Shown: one piece after another, positions 53,364-60,130 of the stretch
How positions within the stretch are numbered: position 1 is the stretch's first letter
Layout: every line of letters starts with the position of its first letter
Assembly (NCBI RefSeq): GCF_017377775.1
Contig: NZ_JAFVLN010000001.1
Span: 620,001 to 684,000, forward strand
DNA length: 64,000 nucleotides
Direction of reading: 5' to 3'
DNA from: Streptomyces sp. VRA16 Mangrove soil
Lineage (GTDB): Bacteria > Actinomycetota > Actinomycetes > Streptomycetales > Streptomycetaceae
Translations under genes and position numbers: made by a program
The notes under the pieces: model-generated
What the model was told of the DNA's origin: nothing
What the model saw: the letters and a program-made list of their open reading frames with translations, nothing else
Database searches by the model: none

Positions 53364-54098
53364 ATGCCCAAGCTGAATCAGATCGTCGCCGTCGAAAAGG
53401 GAATCAAGTCCCGTACCGCGGCAGCCGTCACGAAGATCTATCACGACCTGCAGAAGCCCGCGCTCTTCGCCGGCCTGAGCCGTAAGTACTCGCCGGTCGA
53501 CGACGAGGGCGAGCAGTTCCCGCCCGAGTCGACACTCGTGCAGAACAGCGTCGACAACTCGCTCACGGGGATCGCCGATCACCTGACGAAGCTGTTCGAC
53601 GTGGTCGCCACGAAGGAGCGGGCCAACACGGAGGCATCTGCGGACGTGGTGGTCGACGGCGTGACCATCGTCGGCGACGCACCGGTGCCGCTGCTCCTCT
53701 TCCTCGAGAAGCAGCTGGTCGACCTGCGCACCGTGGTCGCGAAGGCGCCGACGCTCGACCCGTCCGAGGCGTGGCTGCCGGATGAGAACTCCCGCGGGTG
53801 GCGCACGGACCCCGTCCAGACGACGCGCACCCGCAAGGTGCCCAAGACGCTGGTCCGCTACCCGGCGACGGACAAACACCCCGCGCAGACCGAGGTCTAC
53901 ATGGTCGACGAGATCGTGGGGCACTGGGCGACGACGAAGTTCAGCGGTGCGCTCTCGCCCGCCCGGCGTGAGCAGTTGATCAGCCGCATCGACGCTCTCG
54001 CTGACGCGGTCAAGCGCGCACGCGAAGAGGCCAACTCCCACGAGGCCGAGCAGATCCGCATCGGAGCGGACGTGTTCAGCTTCCTCCTGGCGCCCTAG
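53364..54098 (+). CDS. Phage-type protein of the DUF7873 group (tRNA-array associated)
   Basis: The 244-residue protein starts LNQIVAVEKGIKSR and contains ADVVVDGVTIV, PVPLLLFLEKQLVDLRTVV, TRTRKVPKTLVRYPATDKHPAQTE and ALADAVKRAREEANSHEA. I recall the same run of motifs from actinobacteriophage proteins and from proteins next to tRNA arrays in actinobacteria; I think this is DUF7873, but cannot check it. Function unknown. Codon use is less GC-extreme than that of the neighbouring chromosome. ATG 53364 follows GAAAGGA. The tRNA cluster begins about 80 bases after its stop. Confidence 0.75.
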   Translation: MPKLNQIVAVEKGIKSRTAAAVTKIYHDLQKPALFAGLSRKYSPVDDEGEQFPPESTLVQNSVDNSLTGIADHLTKLFDVVATKERANTEASADVVVDGVTIVGDAPVPLLLFLEKQLVDLRTVVAKAPTLDPSEAWLPDENSRGWRTDPVQTTRTRKVPKTLVRYPATDKHPAQTEVYMVDEIVGHWATTKFSGALSPARREQLISRIDALADAVKRAREEANSHEAEQIRIGADVFSFLLAP

Positions 54099-54100
54099 GG

Positions 54101-54176
54101 CGCCCCAAGACTCCCGAGCTGAGCACTCGGGTGGCTCCCGAACAGGGGGCCGAAGACTGAAGTTGAGTCTCAGGTT
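54101..54176. other. Structured leader before the tRNA cluster
   Basis: Three hairpins can be drawn: CCCGAG with CTCGGG around a 7-base loop, GGCTCCC with GGGGGCC around GAACA, and AGACT with AGTCT around GAAGTTG. The last overlaps ACTGAAG, which can instead pair with CTTCAGT downstream of the first permuted unit. It may terminate the upstream gene, or belong to processing of the first tRNA unit. Confidence 0.4.
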
Positions 54177-54269
54177 CACGCGTGTCCGGTGACAGTGCAG
54201 GTTCGAAACCTGCCCGGGGCTTTCGTGCCCCGGTAGCCCAATCGGCAGAGGCAGCCACGCGCTTCAGTT
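54177..54269 (+). tRNA. Candidate circularly permuted tRNA, unit A (3' half then 5' half)
   Basis: The 3' part comes first: T-arm GCAGG-TTCGAAA-CCTGC (54197-54213), acceptor strand CCGGGGC (54214-54220) and discriminator T 54221. After a 5-base linker TTCGT, the 5' part follows: acceptor strand GCCCCGG (54227-54233), TA, D-arm GCC...GGC with GG in its loop, then GCCACGCG. The acceptor strands pair 7 of 7. GCCACGCG (54254-54261) pairs with CGCGTGTC (54179-54186) except for one mismatch. GTC-CGGT-GAC (54184-54193) could be a short variable arm. Anticodon is unresolved (TTCAG at 54263-54267 would give Leu CAG). Ends are approximate. Confidence 0.55.
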
Positions 54270-54326
54270 TCAGATTCTCGCTCCAGTCTCAGCAAAGCCG
54301 ACGTTCCTCTGATCCACCCGGCGGGG

Positions 54327-54410
54327 AATTCGCCGAGAGATGCCAGTTCGATTCTGGCTCGGGGCACTCGCGCCCCGATGGTGTAAAGGCAACACGTCTC
54401 GGTCTTCAAA
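54327..54410 (+). tRNA. Candidate circularly permuted tRNA, unit B (3' half then 5' half)
   Basis: First the 3' part: anticodon-stem strand CGAGA (54334-54338), a 3-base variable loop, T-arm GCCAG-TTCGATT-CTGGC (54342-54358), acceptor strand TCGGGGC (54359-54365) and discriminator A. After a 5-base linker CTCGC, the 5' part: acceptor strand GCCCCGA (54372-54378), TG, D-arm GTGT-AAAGGCA-ACAC, then anticodon-stem strand TCTCG (54397-54401). Acceptor strands pair 7 of 7 and anticodon-stem strands 5 of 5. The anticodon is unresolved: CTT (Lys) from the 5' part, or TTC (Glu) if the halves join at TTC, present on both sides. Ends are approximate. Confidence 0.6.
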
Positions 54411-54449
54411 CTGAAACCCGCCCAACTGTGCAGAGGATAGAGCGGACAA

Positions 54450-54521
54450 ACAGTGATGGCGCAACGGCAGCGCTTCTGACTCTGGATCAGATTGTTGCGG
54501 GTTCGAATCCCGCTCACTCAA
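54450..54521 (+). tRNA. tRNA-Gln (CTG)
   Basis: A 72-base cloverleaf: D-arm GCGC-AACGGCA-GCGC, anticodon stem TCTGA/TCAGA with loop CTCTGGA giving anticodon CTG, T-arm GCGGG-TTCGAAT-CCCGC, and acceptor strand TCACTCA plus A. The 5' acceptor strand ACAGTGA pairs at five of seven positions; the first two bases (AC) do not match. No CCA is encoded. It resembles phage-type tRNAs. Confidence 0.85.
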
Positions 54522-54531
54522 GAAAAGGGGG

Positions 54532-54554
54532 CCCCGGATGGTGATAGCCGGGGT
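54532..54554 (+). terminator. Hairpin after tRNA-Gln
   Basis: CCCCGG and CCGGGG form a 6-bp stem around an 11-base loop between the tRNA-Gln and tRNA-Arg genes. It may separate the two transcripts or be a processing structure. Confidence 0.4.
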
Positions 54555-54562
54555 CTCCGCCC

Positions 54563-54635
54563 GCCCCCGTAGCTCAATGGACAGAGCGCCTGATTACGGA
54601 TCAGGAGGTTGCAGGTTCGACTCCTGCCGGGGGCA
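54563..54635 (+). tRNA. tRNA-Arg (ACG)
   Basis: A complete 73-base cloverleaf: acceptor GCCCCCG/CGGGGGC, D-arm GCTC/GAGC, anticodon stem CCTGA/TCAGG with loop TTACGGA (anticodon ACG), T-arm GCAGG-TTCGACT-CCTGC, discriminator A and no encoded CCA. It looks like the resident chromosomal gene next to which the phage-like segment sits; tRNA genes are common integration sites. Confidence 0.95.
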
Positions 54636-54787
54636 CGAGCACCGCGGGTCCGTGCCCCGGCCGACGGCAGCCCGCGGAGGACGCCATCGAGCAGCCGGGC
54701 GCCGCGCGCGTGGCCGCAGAGGGACGTTGAAACGGCAAGTTGGTCCCAGGCCCCGAGTCGGCCGGGAGCGGTCTTGGGCGCAACGAC

Positions 54788-55234
54788 TCAGCGGGCCATC
54801 CAGCTGTCCATCTCCCGCGCCCGCTTGTCCAGCGCGGTGACGACAGCGGCTGACGCGGTACGGGGGCCGGCGGGAACCTGCACATCGCGCTGAACACCAC
54901 CACGCACATGGCCGGGCTCCGGTTCAGGTAGCTCCACCTCGATTCCCGCGCGCCGCGCGAGTGCGACCGCCGTCGCCACGAACCCCTCGGAGAGCGCGCG
55001 GATCACGGAGTGCCCTGTCCGGCAGTGCCAGGCGACCAAGCCGCGTGCGAACTCAGCGTATACAGCCGGATCGACCTCGAGCGTGTCCGGGTCGCCGCAG
55101 TATCTTCCCTGGCCGATTCCTGAGGGCAGCTTGAGCTCCGCCTCAAAGACCTCGACCTGCCGCAGGAACAGGCGGCCGGCACCGTTCGACGGGTTCCACA
55201 GCGTCTCGTCACCGATGTCGAAGTACATGCTCAT
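54788..55234 (-). CDS. DUF6086 family protein
   Basis: The 148-residue protein starts MSMYFDIGDETLWNPSNGAG followed by RLFLRQVEVFEAEL, the signature of the Streptomyces family DUF6086. No membrane or signal segment is present. Function is unknown. ATG 55234 follows GGGGATGAG. Confidence 0.75.
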   Translation of the reverse strand: MSMYFDIGDETLWNPSNGAGRLFLRQVEVFEAELKLPSGIGQGRYCGDPDTLEVDPAVYAEFARGLVAWHCRTGHSVIRALSEGFVATAVALARRAGIEVELPEPEPGHVRGGVQRDVQVPAGPRTASAAVVTALDKRAREMDSWMAR

Positions 55235-55542
55235 CGCTCATCCCCCTGCTCCGCCGCCCCGGCACAGGGTAGAAGATCGGGCGGGTGGTGGGCACCCAGT
55301 AAAACGGTGCCTTGAGGGGCCAAGGCTCGTTCCTCTGGCATGGCCATGGTTGGGCAGTTGGAGCGATCATCTTCGTCTCCGCGTCGGGCTGCACCTGGCG
55401 AGCGCAAAGCTGAGCATTTCCTCGCTTTCGCCGGCATCGCCAGCACCCTCCTCCGCAGGAGCAGGTCGGGCGAATCTCCACGTCCTTGCTGCCCTCGGCA
55501 GAACGCTCTGCCGCGGCGACCGGATCATGCCAGGCTGACCGT
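55235..55542. other. Intergenic region
   Basis: No supported gene or clear repeat is seen in these 308 bases. The last part (CAGGCTGACCGT immediately before the ATG) has the look of a leaderless promoter for the MBL-fold gene. Confidence 0.4.
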
Positions 55543-56253
55543 ATGGCGAAGGACATTGCGGTGCGGCGGCTCGATCTGGGGTATTTCGTCCGGCCCGCTC
55601 CGGAGACCGGCGGACCGCGGCCACGGGTCGAGCCCGTCCTCGCCTATCTGGTGCGGTACGACGACGACGTGATCCTCTTCGACACCGGCATCGGGCGGGC
55701 GGACCCCGAGACCGAGGCGCACTACCGGCCGCGCCGCCGCGATCTGCGGGAAGCCCTGGCCGCGGCGGGGGTCGCCCTCGATGACGTCACCCTCGTCGCC
55801 AACTGTCATCTCCACTTCGATCACTGCGGCGGAAATCCCCTCTTCGCCGGCACGCCCGTCCTGGTCCAGGACGTCGAACTGGCCACGGCACGCGGCGGCG
55901 GCCACACCTTCGACGAGCTGATCGACTTCCCTGCGGTGTCCTATGCGGAGCTCAAGGGTGAGGCCGAGGTCAGGCCCGGTGTCTGGATCGTCCCGACGCC
56001 GGGGCACACCGCGGGACACCAGTCGCTGGTCGTCCGGCAGGGCGACGGCACGGTGCTTCTCGCGGGGCAGGCCCACGACTTCGCCTCGGACTTCGCCTCC
56101 GCCCACCTGGCCCGCCACGCGGCACTCGGCGGCGCCGAGCAACCGCTGCCCGGGTATCCGCAGTGGCTGGAGCGCATCGCGGAGTTCGATCCGCGACGCG
56201 TCCTGTTCGCCCATGACTGCTCGGTCTGGGAACCGGCGCGGAGCACCTTCTAG
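55543..56253 (+). CDS. MBL-fold metallo-hydrolase (N-acyl homoserine lactonase-like)
   Basis: The 236-residue protein has the dinuclear zinc motif HLHFDHCGG, a second histidine in PTPGHTAGHQ, an aspartate-bearing GQAHDFASDF and a final histidine in VLFAHDCS. The N-terminal LAYLVRYDDDVILFDTGIG is typical of the AttM/AiiB-like lactonase branch. It may hydrolyse lactones, but quorum quenching is not shown. It appears leaderless: no ribosome site precedes ATG 55543. Confidence 0.85.
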   Translation: MAKDIAVRRLDLGYFVRPAPETGGPRPRVEPVLAYLVRYDDDVILFDTGIGRADPETEAHYRPRRRDLREALAAAGVALDDVTLVANCHLHFDHCGGNPLFAGTPVLVQDVELATARGGGHTFDELIDFPAVSYAELKGEAEVRPGVWIVPTPGHTAGHQSLVVRQGDGTVLLAGQAHDFASDFASAHLARHAALGGAEQPLPGYPQWLERIAEFDPRRVLFAHDCSVWEPARSTF

Positions 56254-56259
56254 CGCGGC

Positions 56260-56718
56260 TCAGGCCGAGGTCTGCGTCGGCTCGGGCGCACCGGCGGCGC
56301 GCGCGGCGCCGCCGACGGGTTCCTTGAGGCGTCTGCCGAGCACGACGAACAGCAGGATCAGGCCCACGGTGAGCAGGATGTGGCCGAGCCCGGCCACCAT
56401 CGGCACCACCTCCGGCACGGAGTCGCCGAGCACCGTCAGACAGCCGTGCACGCCCATCATCCCGACGGTGACGACCATGCCCGCGTTGTAGAACCAGAAG
56501 AAGTTCGTGAAGAGTTTCGAGCCCGACAGGCCGAACTGCTTGTCGAGGGCCAGGACGATCAGGAAGCCCAGCATGCCGAGTGCCAGCAAGTGGGTGTGCA
56601 TGACGGCGAGTTGGGTGTCGCCGGTGAAGTCGTTGGCCTTGGTGAACTCGCGGTAGAAGAGTCCGGAGAGGACTCCCACGATCATGTAGACGTGCGCCGC
56701 GTAGTACGACTTGCGCAT
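56260..56718 (-). CDS. DUF2871 family membrane protein
   Basis: The 152-residue protein has four membrane helices (YYAAHVYMIVGVLSGLFY, HTHLLALGMLGFLIVLAL, NAGMVVTVGMMGVHGCL, GLGHILLTVGLILLFVVLG). Conserved histidines in MHTHLLALGM and AGLGHILLT fit a heme- or copper-related four-helix protein, as in the cytochrome-oxidase-like DUF2871 family. Function unknown. ATG 56718 gives the usual start MRKSYYAAH. Confidence 0.75.
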   Translation of the reverse strand: MRKSYYAAHVYMIVGVLSGLFYREFTKANDFTGDTQLAVMHTHLLALGMLGFLIVLALDKQFGLSGSKLFTNFFWFYNAGMVVTVGMMGVHGCLTVLGDSVPEVVPMVAGLGHILLTVGLILLFVVLGRRLKEPVGGAARAAGAPEPTQTSA

Positions 56719-56835
56719 CCCGGTGTCCCACCCTCGGTCTCGTCGAAGTGCCGTACCGGCGCCGATCATTCAAACGAATGGTCGATTCGGCTGTGCGCAC
56801 TTTGGGGCGAGTGGGAACCGGGGTTCCGGATGGGG

Positions 56836-57048
56836 TCAGTTCCCGGCCGGTCGTGGTACCCGCGGCGGGCGCAGGAAGCGCAGGCCCGTCTCGATCAGGA
56901 GCCAGCCGAACCGGTGGCGCAGCGAGGCGCCTTCGCGGCCCCTGCGTTCCGTGCGTGCGAGGCGGCGCAGCCGGTGGGCGTCGGCCTGGGCGCGCAGTTC
57001 GGCGGCGCGGGCGGCATGCAGACAGGCGTGGATGTGCGGGTGGTTCAC
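56836..57048 (-). CDS. Small hypothetical protein coupled to the ArsR gene
   Basis: A GTG at 57048 overlaps the TGA of the ArsR-type gene (GTGA) and opens a 70-codon frame: MNHPHIHACLHAARAAELRAQ, an arginine-rich helical stretch, then RFGWLLIETGLRFL. The basic helical make-up and C-terminal amphipathic segment are common in small Streptomyces proteins downstream of regulators. Function unknown. Confidence 0.55.
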   Translation of the reverse strand: MNHPHIHACLHAARAAELRAQADAHRLRRLARTERRGREGASLRHRFGWLLIETGLRFLRPPRVPRPAGN

Positions 57049-57626
57049 GAGGTCGCCTCCCCTCGGTCGTTGCGGAACGCCACCCGTAGCACGGTGACCG
57101 GCTCGGCCCCTTCCGGGCGGGTGGACGGATCGTCGAACCGGTCGTTGTAGGGCTCCAGCAGCTCCGCGAAACGCCGCGCCACGTCGGCGAGTTCGGCCGC
57201 TGTCAGGTAGACGAGGTCGTCGCCGAACTGCTCCGCCGCGCGCCAGTCGGGCGGCAGTTCCCGGCGGGTGCGCAGCGCGTGGGTCATCGACTCGAAGTAG
57301 CGCTGCGCCATGGTGGCGTTGAGTGCGTCGGCCGCCTCGTTGTCGACGCCCCGCCAGTCCGTGTACCGGGCCGTGGCCCGCCACGGCTTCTGCCGGCCCT
57401 CGCCGCCCTCCGCCTCCTCCACGAGGCCGTACTTGGCCAGCATGCGCAGATGGTACGAGCAGCTGGCCACGGACTCCCCGGTGAGTTCGGCGGCCCGGGT
57501 GGCGGTGAAAGGACCCTCGACGCGCAGCAGCGAGACGAGCTTCATGCGCGTGGGATGCGCGTAGGCGCGCAGCGCGCGAGGGTCGTCGAGATGGACGGTG
57601 CGCTTCTGTGCCCGTGGCTCTGCCAT
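57045..57626 (-). CDS. ArsR-type helix-turn-helix regulator with extended C-terminus
   Basis: The 193-residue protein has a winged helix (LRAYAHPTRMKLVSLLRVEGPFTA, TGESVASCSYHLRMLAKYGLVEEA) and a long C-terminal helical domain (AEQFGDDLVYLTAAELADVARRF). Two tandem AAAG-N4-CTTT palindromes lie immediately upstream. It is coupled to a small downstream gene. The usual partner of such regulators is an MFS exporter; none is here. Confidence 0.85.
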   Translation of the reverse strand: MAEPRAQKRTVHLDDPRALRAYAHPTRMKLVSLLRVEGPFTATRAAELTGESVASCSYHLRMLAKYGLVEEAEGGEGRQKPWRATARYTDWRGVDNEAADALNATMAQRYFESMTHALRTRRELPPDWRAAEQFGDDLVYLTAAELADVARRFAELLEPYNDRFDDPSTRPEGAEPVTVLRVAFRNDRGEATS

Positions 57627-57630
57627 GGAC

Positions 57631-57658
57631 CTAAAGGTATCTTTCTAAAGGTTTCTTT
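57631..57658. promoter_or_regulatory. Tandem palindromes upstream of the ArsR-type gene
   Basis: CTAAAGGTATCTTT (57631-57644) and CTAAAGGTTTCTTT (57645-57658) are adjacent 14-base direct repeats differing at one base, each holding an AAAG-N4-CTTT palindrome. They start four bases before the ATG at 57626 (minus strand), a position suited to self-repression. Confidence 0.6.
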
Positions 57659-57694
57659 ACAAGGGTGTGGGAGGAAGGGCGAGGGTGGCTGCGC

Positions 57695-58414
57695 CTACAG
57701 GGTGAGGGGTGGCTGCTCCTCCAGCAGGCCGAGTACGGGGCGCAGCCCGTCCGGCCGTTCCGCCACCGGCAGATGGTCCACGAAGTGCACCGCGCACCCG
57801 AGCGACGCCGCACCCCCGTCCGCCCGCCGGTCGTCACCGACCATCAGCGTGTCGCCGGGGGCCACCCCGAGCGCCTCGCAGGCGGCCGTGAACAGGCGCG
57901 GGTCCGGCTTCTGGACGCCGTGGCGGTACGACATGACGTACGTGTCGACGTACGGGTCGAGACCGTGGTCGACGAAGACCGGCCGCAGGTCCCAGCCGAT
58001 GTTGCTCACGACCCCCACCGCGATCCCGCGCTCGCGCAGCGCGGCGAGCACCTCGCGGGCGTCGGGGTAGGGGCGCCAGGCGGACGGCGTCATGTGGCGC
58101 TCGTACAGCGCCTCGTAGAGCCGGTCGTCGGGGAGCGGCACCTCGCGGGCGAGCCCCGTGTAGGCGGCGCGATGACGCGCCGAGTCCACGTCGCGCACGG
58201 CCATCAACTCGGCCAGATGCTGCGGGACTTCGGCGGGGTGAGCGGTGCCGCCCGGCAGCGCGCCCACCTCGTGGAGCCGCTGTGCGGCCCGCTCGAACTC
58301 GTCGTCCGGCAGCGTCGTTCTGGCCGCGGCGAGCGCGGCTCCCAGCCACGACCGGGTGGACTCGATGCGGAAGAGCGTTCCGGAGAAGTCGAAGAGCACG
58401 GCTTTGATCGGCAT
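57695..58414 (-). CDS. HAD-family hydrolase
   Basis: The 239-residue protein has HAD motif I AVLFDFSGTLFR with the nucleophile aspartate, motif II in GVVSNIGWDLR, and motif III/IV in KPDPRLFTAA and LMVGDDRRAD. The C1 cap is helical, of the haloacid-dehalogenase/phosphatase type. Substrate unknown. ATG 58414 follows CGGAGG. Confidence 0.85.
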   Translation of the reverse strand: MPIKAVLFDFSGTLFRIESTRSWLGAALAAARTTLPDDEFERAAQRLHEVGALPGGTAHPAEVPQHLAELMAVRDVDSARHRAAYTGLAREVPLPDDRLYEALYERHMTPSAWRPYPDAREVLAALRERGIAVGVVSNIGWDLRPVFVDHGLDPYVDTYVMSYRHGVQKPDPRLFTAACEALGVAPGDTLMVGDDRRADGGAASLGCAVHFVDHLPVAERPDGLRPVLGLLEEQPPLTL

Positions 58415-58447
58415 GCCTCCGATCCTCGGCGGTGCCGAACTCCCTGG

Positions 58448-59155
58448 TCAAGAACGGCTGTCGGCGGTCCGCCACTTCTCGTACGCGGTCGTGGACAGCA
58501 GTACCGTGAACGCCCCGAGCAGCCAGCCACCGAGCACGTCCGACGGCCAGTGCACCCCGAGCCACATCCGGGTCAGACCGACCCCGAGCACCGAGACGAC
58601 ACCGACCGCGAGGGCCGTGCGCCGCACGGTGGGCCCGGCGCCGTGGCGGCGCAGCAGCCACAGCACGAGACCGCACACGACCGTCGCCGTCATCGCGTGC
58701 CCCGACGGGAACGCGGCATAGTGCGCCGAGTCGACCGGATCCGGCCACACCGGGCGCGGCCGGTCGACCGCGGCCTTGAACCCCTGCTGGAGCAGGGTGC
58801 CGACCAGGCAGGTCGCCCCCACCCAGACCGCGAGCACCGCGTTCCGCAGCCGCCACACGAGGACCACGACGACGACCGCGGCCAGGGCGCGCATCGTCCA
58901 CGGGTCCCACACCCAGTCCGACAGGATCCGGTTGACGTGCGTGACGTCGGGCGCGGCGACCGCCTCGCGATGCAGGGAGCGCGCGATGTCCTGGTCCAGC
59001 GTCGTCAGCGGGTGCCACCGGACCGCCACGAGCACCATCAGCAGAACGAAGGACGACGCCAGGACCAGCACAGGAGTGCGCCGGGCGGGCGAGGGAGGCG
59101 TGGTGCGGGGCGGGGATTCGGGGCGTGCCGGGTGCATGCGTCGATCCTCGCTCAT
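58448..59155 (-). CDS. PAP2-family membrane phosphatase
   Basis: The 235-residue protein has the three-part phosphatase signature: KAAVDRPRP, FPSGHAMT and RMWLGVHWPSDVLGG, embedded in about six membrane helices. It removes phosphate from lipid phosphates such as undecaprenyl pyrophosphate or phosphatidate. It lies alone between two HAD/M56 units on the same strand. Start may be ATG 59155 or the internal ATG 59137. Confidence 0.9.
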   Translation of the reverse strand: MSEDRRMHPARPESPPRTTPPSPARRTPVLVLASSFVLLMVLVAVRWHPLTTLDQDIARSLHREAVAAPDVTHVNRILSDWVWDPWTMRALAAVVVVVLVWRLRNAVLAVWVGATCLVGTLLQQGFKAAVDRPRPVWPDPVDSAHYAAFPSGHAMTATVVCGLVLWLLRRHGAGPTVRRTALAVGVVSVLGVGLTRMWLGVHWPSDVLGGWLLGAFTVLLSTTAYEKWRTADSRS

Positions 59156-59186
59156 CGGGCCGGGTGCGGACCAGCCGCGCGGCCGG

Positions 59187-60125
59187 CTAGCCCAGCGCCC
59201 GCAGCCCCGGCACGAACGTCACCAGCAGCGGCACGAGCGGGACGAGCGCCGCGGCCGCCGTCAGCTGGAGCCGCCGGGCCGGAGTGAGCCGGGAAGGCGG
59301 GGCGAGCAGCCGGTGCACGCGCTGCGGGACATGCGCCTGCGGGGTCGGGCAGGGGCCGGAGAACACCCCGCGGTCCTCGTTCAGTTCGACCAGGGCGAGC
59401 GCGATCGTCAGCCGGCCGAAGCGCCGCGAGGCGACGTCGTCCGCGGCGAGCTCCACCAGGCGGTGCATCTCGTCACGGAACGCCGCGAACACCGGCACCT
59501 GCGGAAAGCCCGAGGCCAGCGCGCCCGAACAGTGCAGCAGCCAGTCGTGCCGCCACCGCGCGTGCCCCAGCTCGTGCGCGAGCACCGCGTCGAGCTGGCG
59601 CCCCTTCAAGCGGCGCAACGCGGCCGTGGTGATGACCAGTTGGGGCGCCTGCCCGGACAGCAGCCAGGCGTCGGGACGCTCGCCCTCCAGCACGACGAGG
59701 CGATCGGGACCCGGCTCCTCGCCGGGCAACAGCGGTGCGCGGACGCGCAGTTCGGCCCGGTTCCTGGCTCGTCTGGTCCGTGCCCGATGCACCTCGCGCG
59801 CCAGCATCGCGGCCGTCCACGCCCCGCCGAGGGCGAGCGCCACGGCGACCGCGGCCGCCCAGGGGCCCGCCGTGCCGGGAGCGTAGGCCGCCACGACCGC
59901 ATGCGGAGCGGTGGCGAAGACATGGCCGCGCACCGCCTCCCACGCGGCGGCCGCGCTCAGGGTCATCGACAGGGCGCAGCACAGCAGCACGGCCGCCACC
60001 ACGCACTGCCACACCCACAACGCGACGATCGGCTCCCGCTCGGGCCAGTCGGCGCGCGCGAGCAGACGCGGGGCGACGACGGAGGCGAGGGTGCCGAGCA
60101 GCAACAGCGCTACGGGGACCGTCAT
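59187..60125 (-). CDS. M56-family (BlaR1-like) membrane zinc peptidase
   Basis: The 312-residue protein has four membrane helices and the gluzincin motif HELGH followed by ARWRHDW; ELAADDVASR gives the third zinc ligand region. The BlaR1 penicillin-binding domain is absent. Members usually sit beside a BlaI repressor gene, which is missing here. ATG 60125 is chosen; GTG 60134 would overlap the stop of the HAD gene (GTGA). Confidence 0.85.
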   Translation of the reverse strand: MTVPVALLLLGTLASVVAPRLLARADWPEREPIVALWVWQCVVAAVLLCCALSMTLSAAAAWEAVRGHVFATAPHAVVAAYAPGTAGPWAAAVAVALALGGAWTAAMLAREVHRARTRRARNRAELRVRAPLLPGEEPGPDRLVVLEGERPDAWLLSGQAPQLVITTAALRRLKGRQLDAVLAHELGHARWRHDWLLHCSGALASGFPQVPVFAAFRDEMHRLVELAADDVASRRFGRLTIALALVELNEDRGVFSGPCPTPQAHVPQRVHRLLAPPSRLTPARRLQLTAAAALVPLVPLLVTFVPGLRALG

Positions 60126-60130
60126 GACCG

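Noticed and set aside
54227..54366. One ordinary tRNA of 140 bases, with GCCCCGG at the start and TCGGGGC at the end
   Set aside because: The acceptor strands pair with one G-T, but the anticodon-stem strands inside do not pair, and each half pairs better with its other neighbour. Kept as the main alternative to the permuted reading.
55209..55556. 115-codon minus-strand frame in the gap before the MBL gene
   Set aside because: Composition is not coding-like, no ribosome site and no motif.
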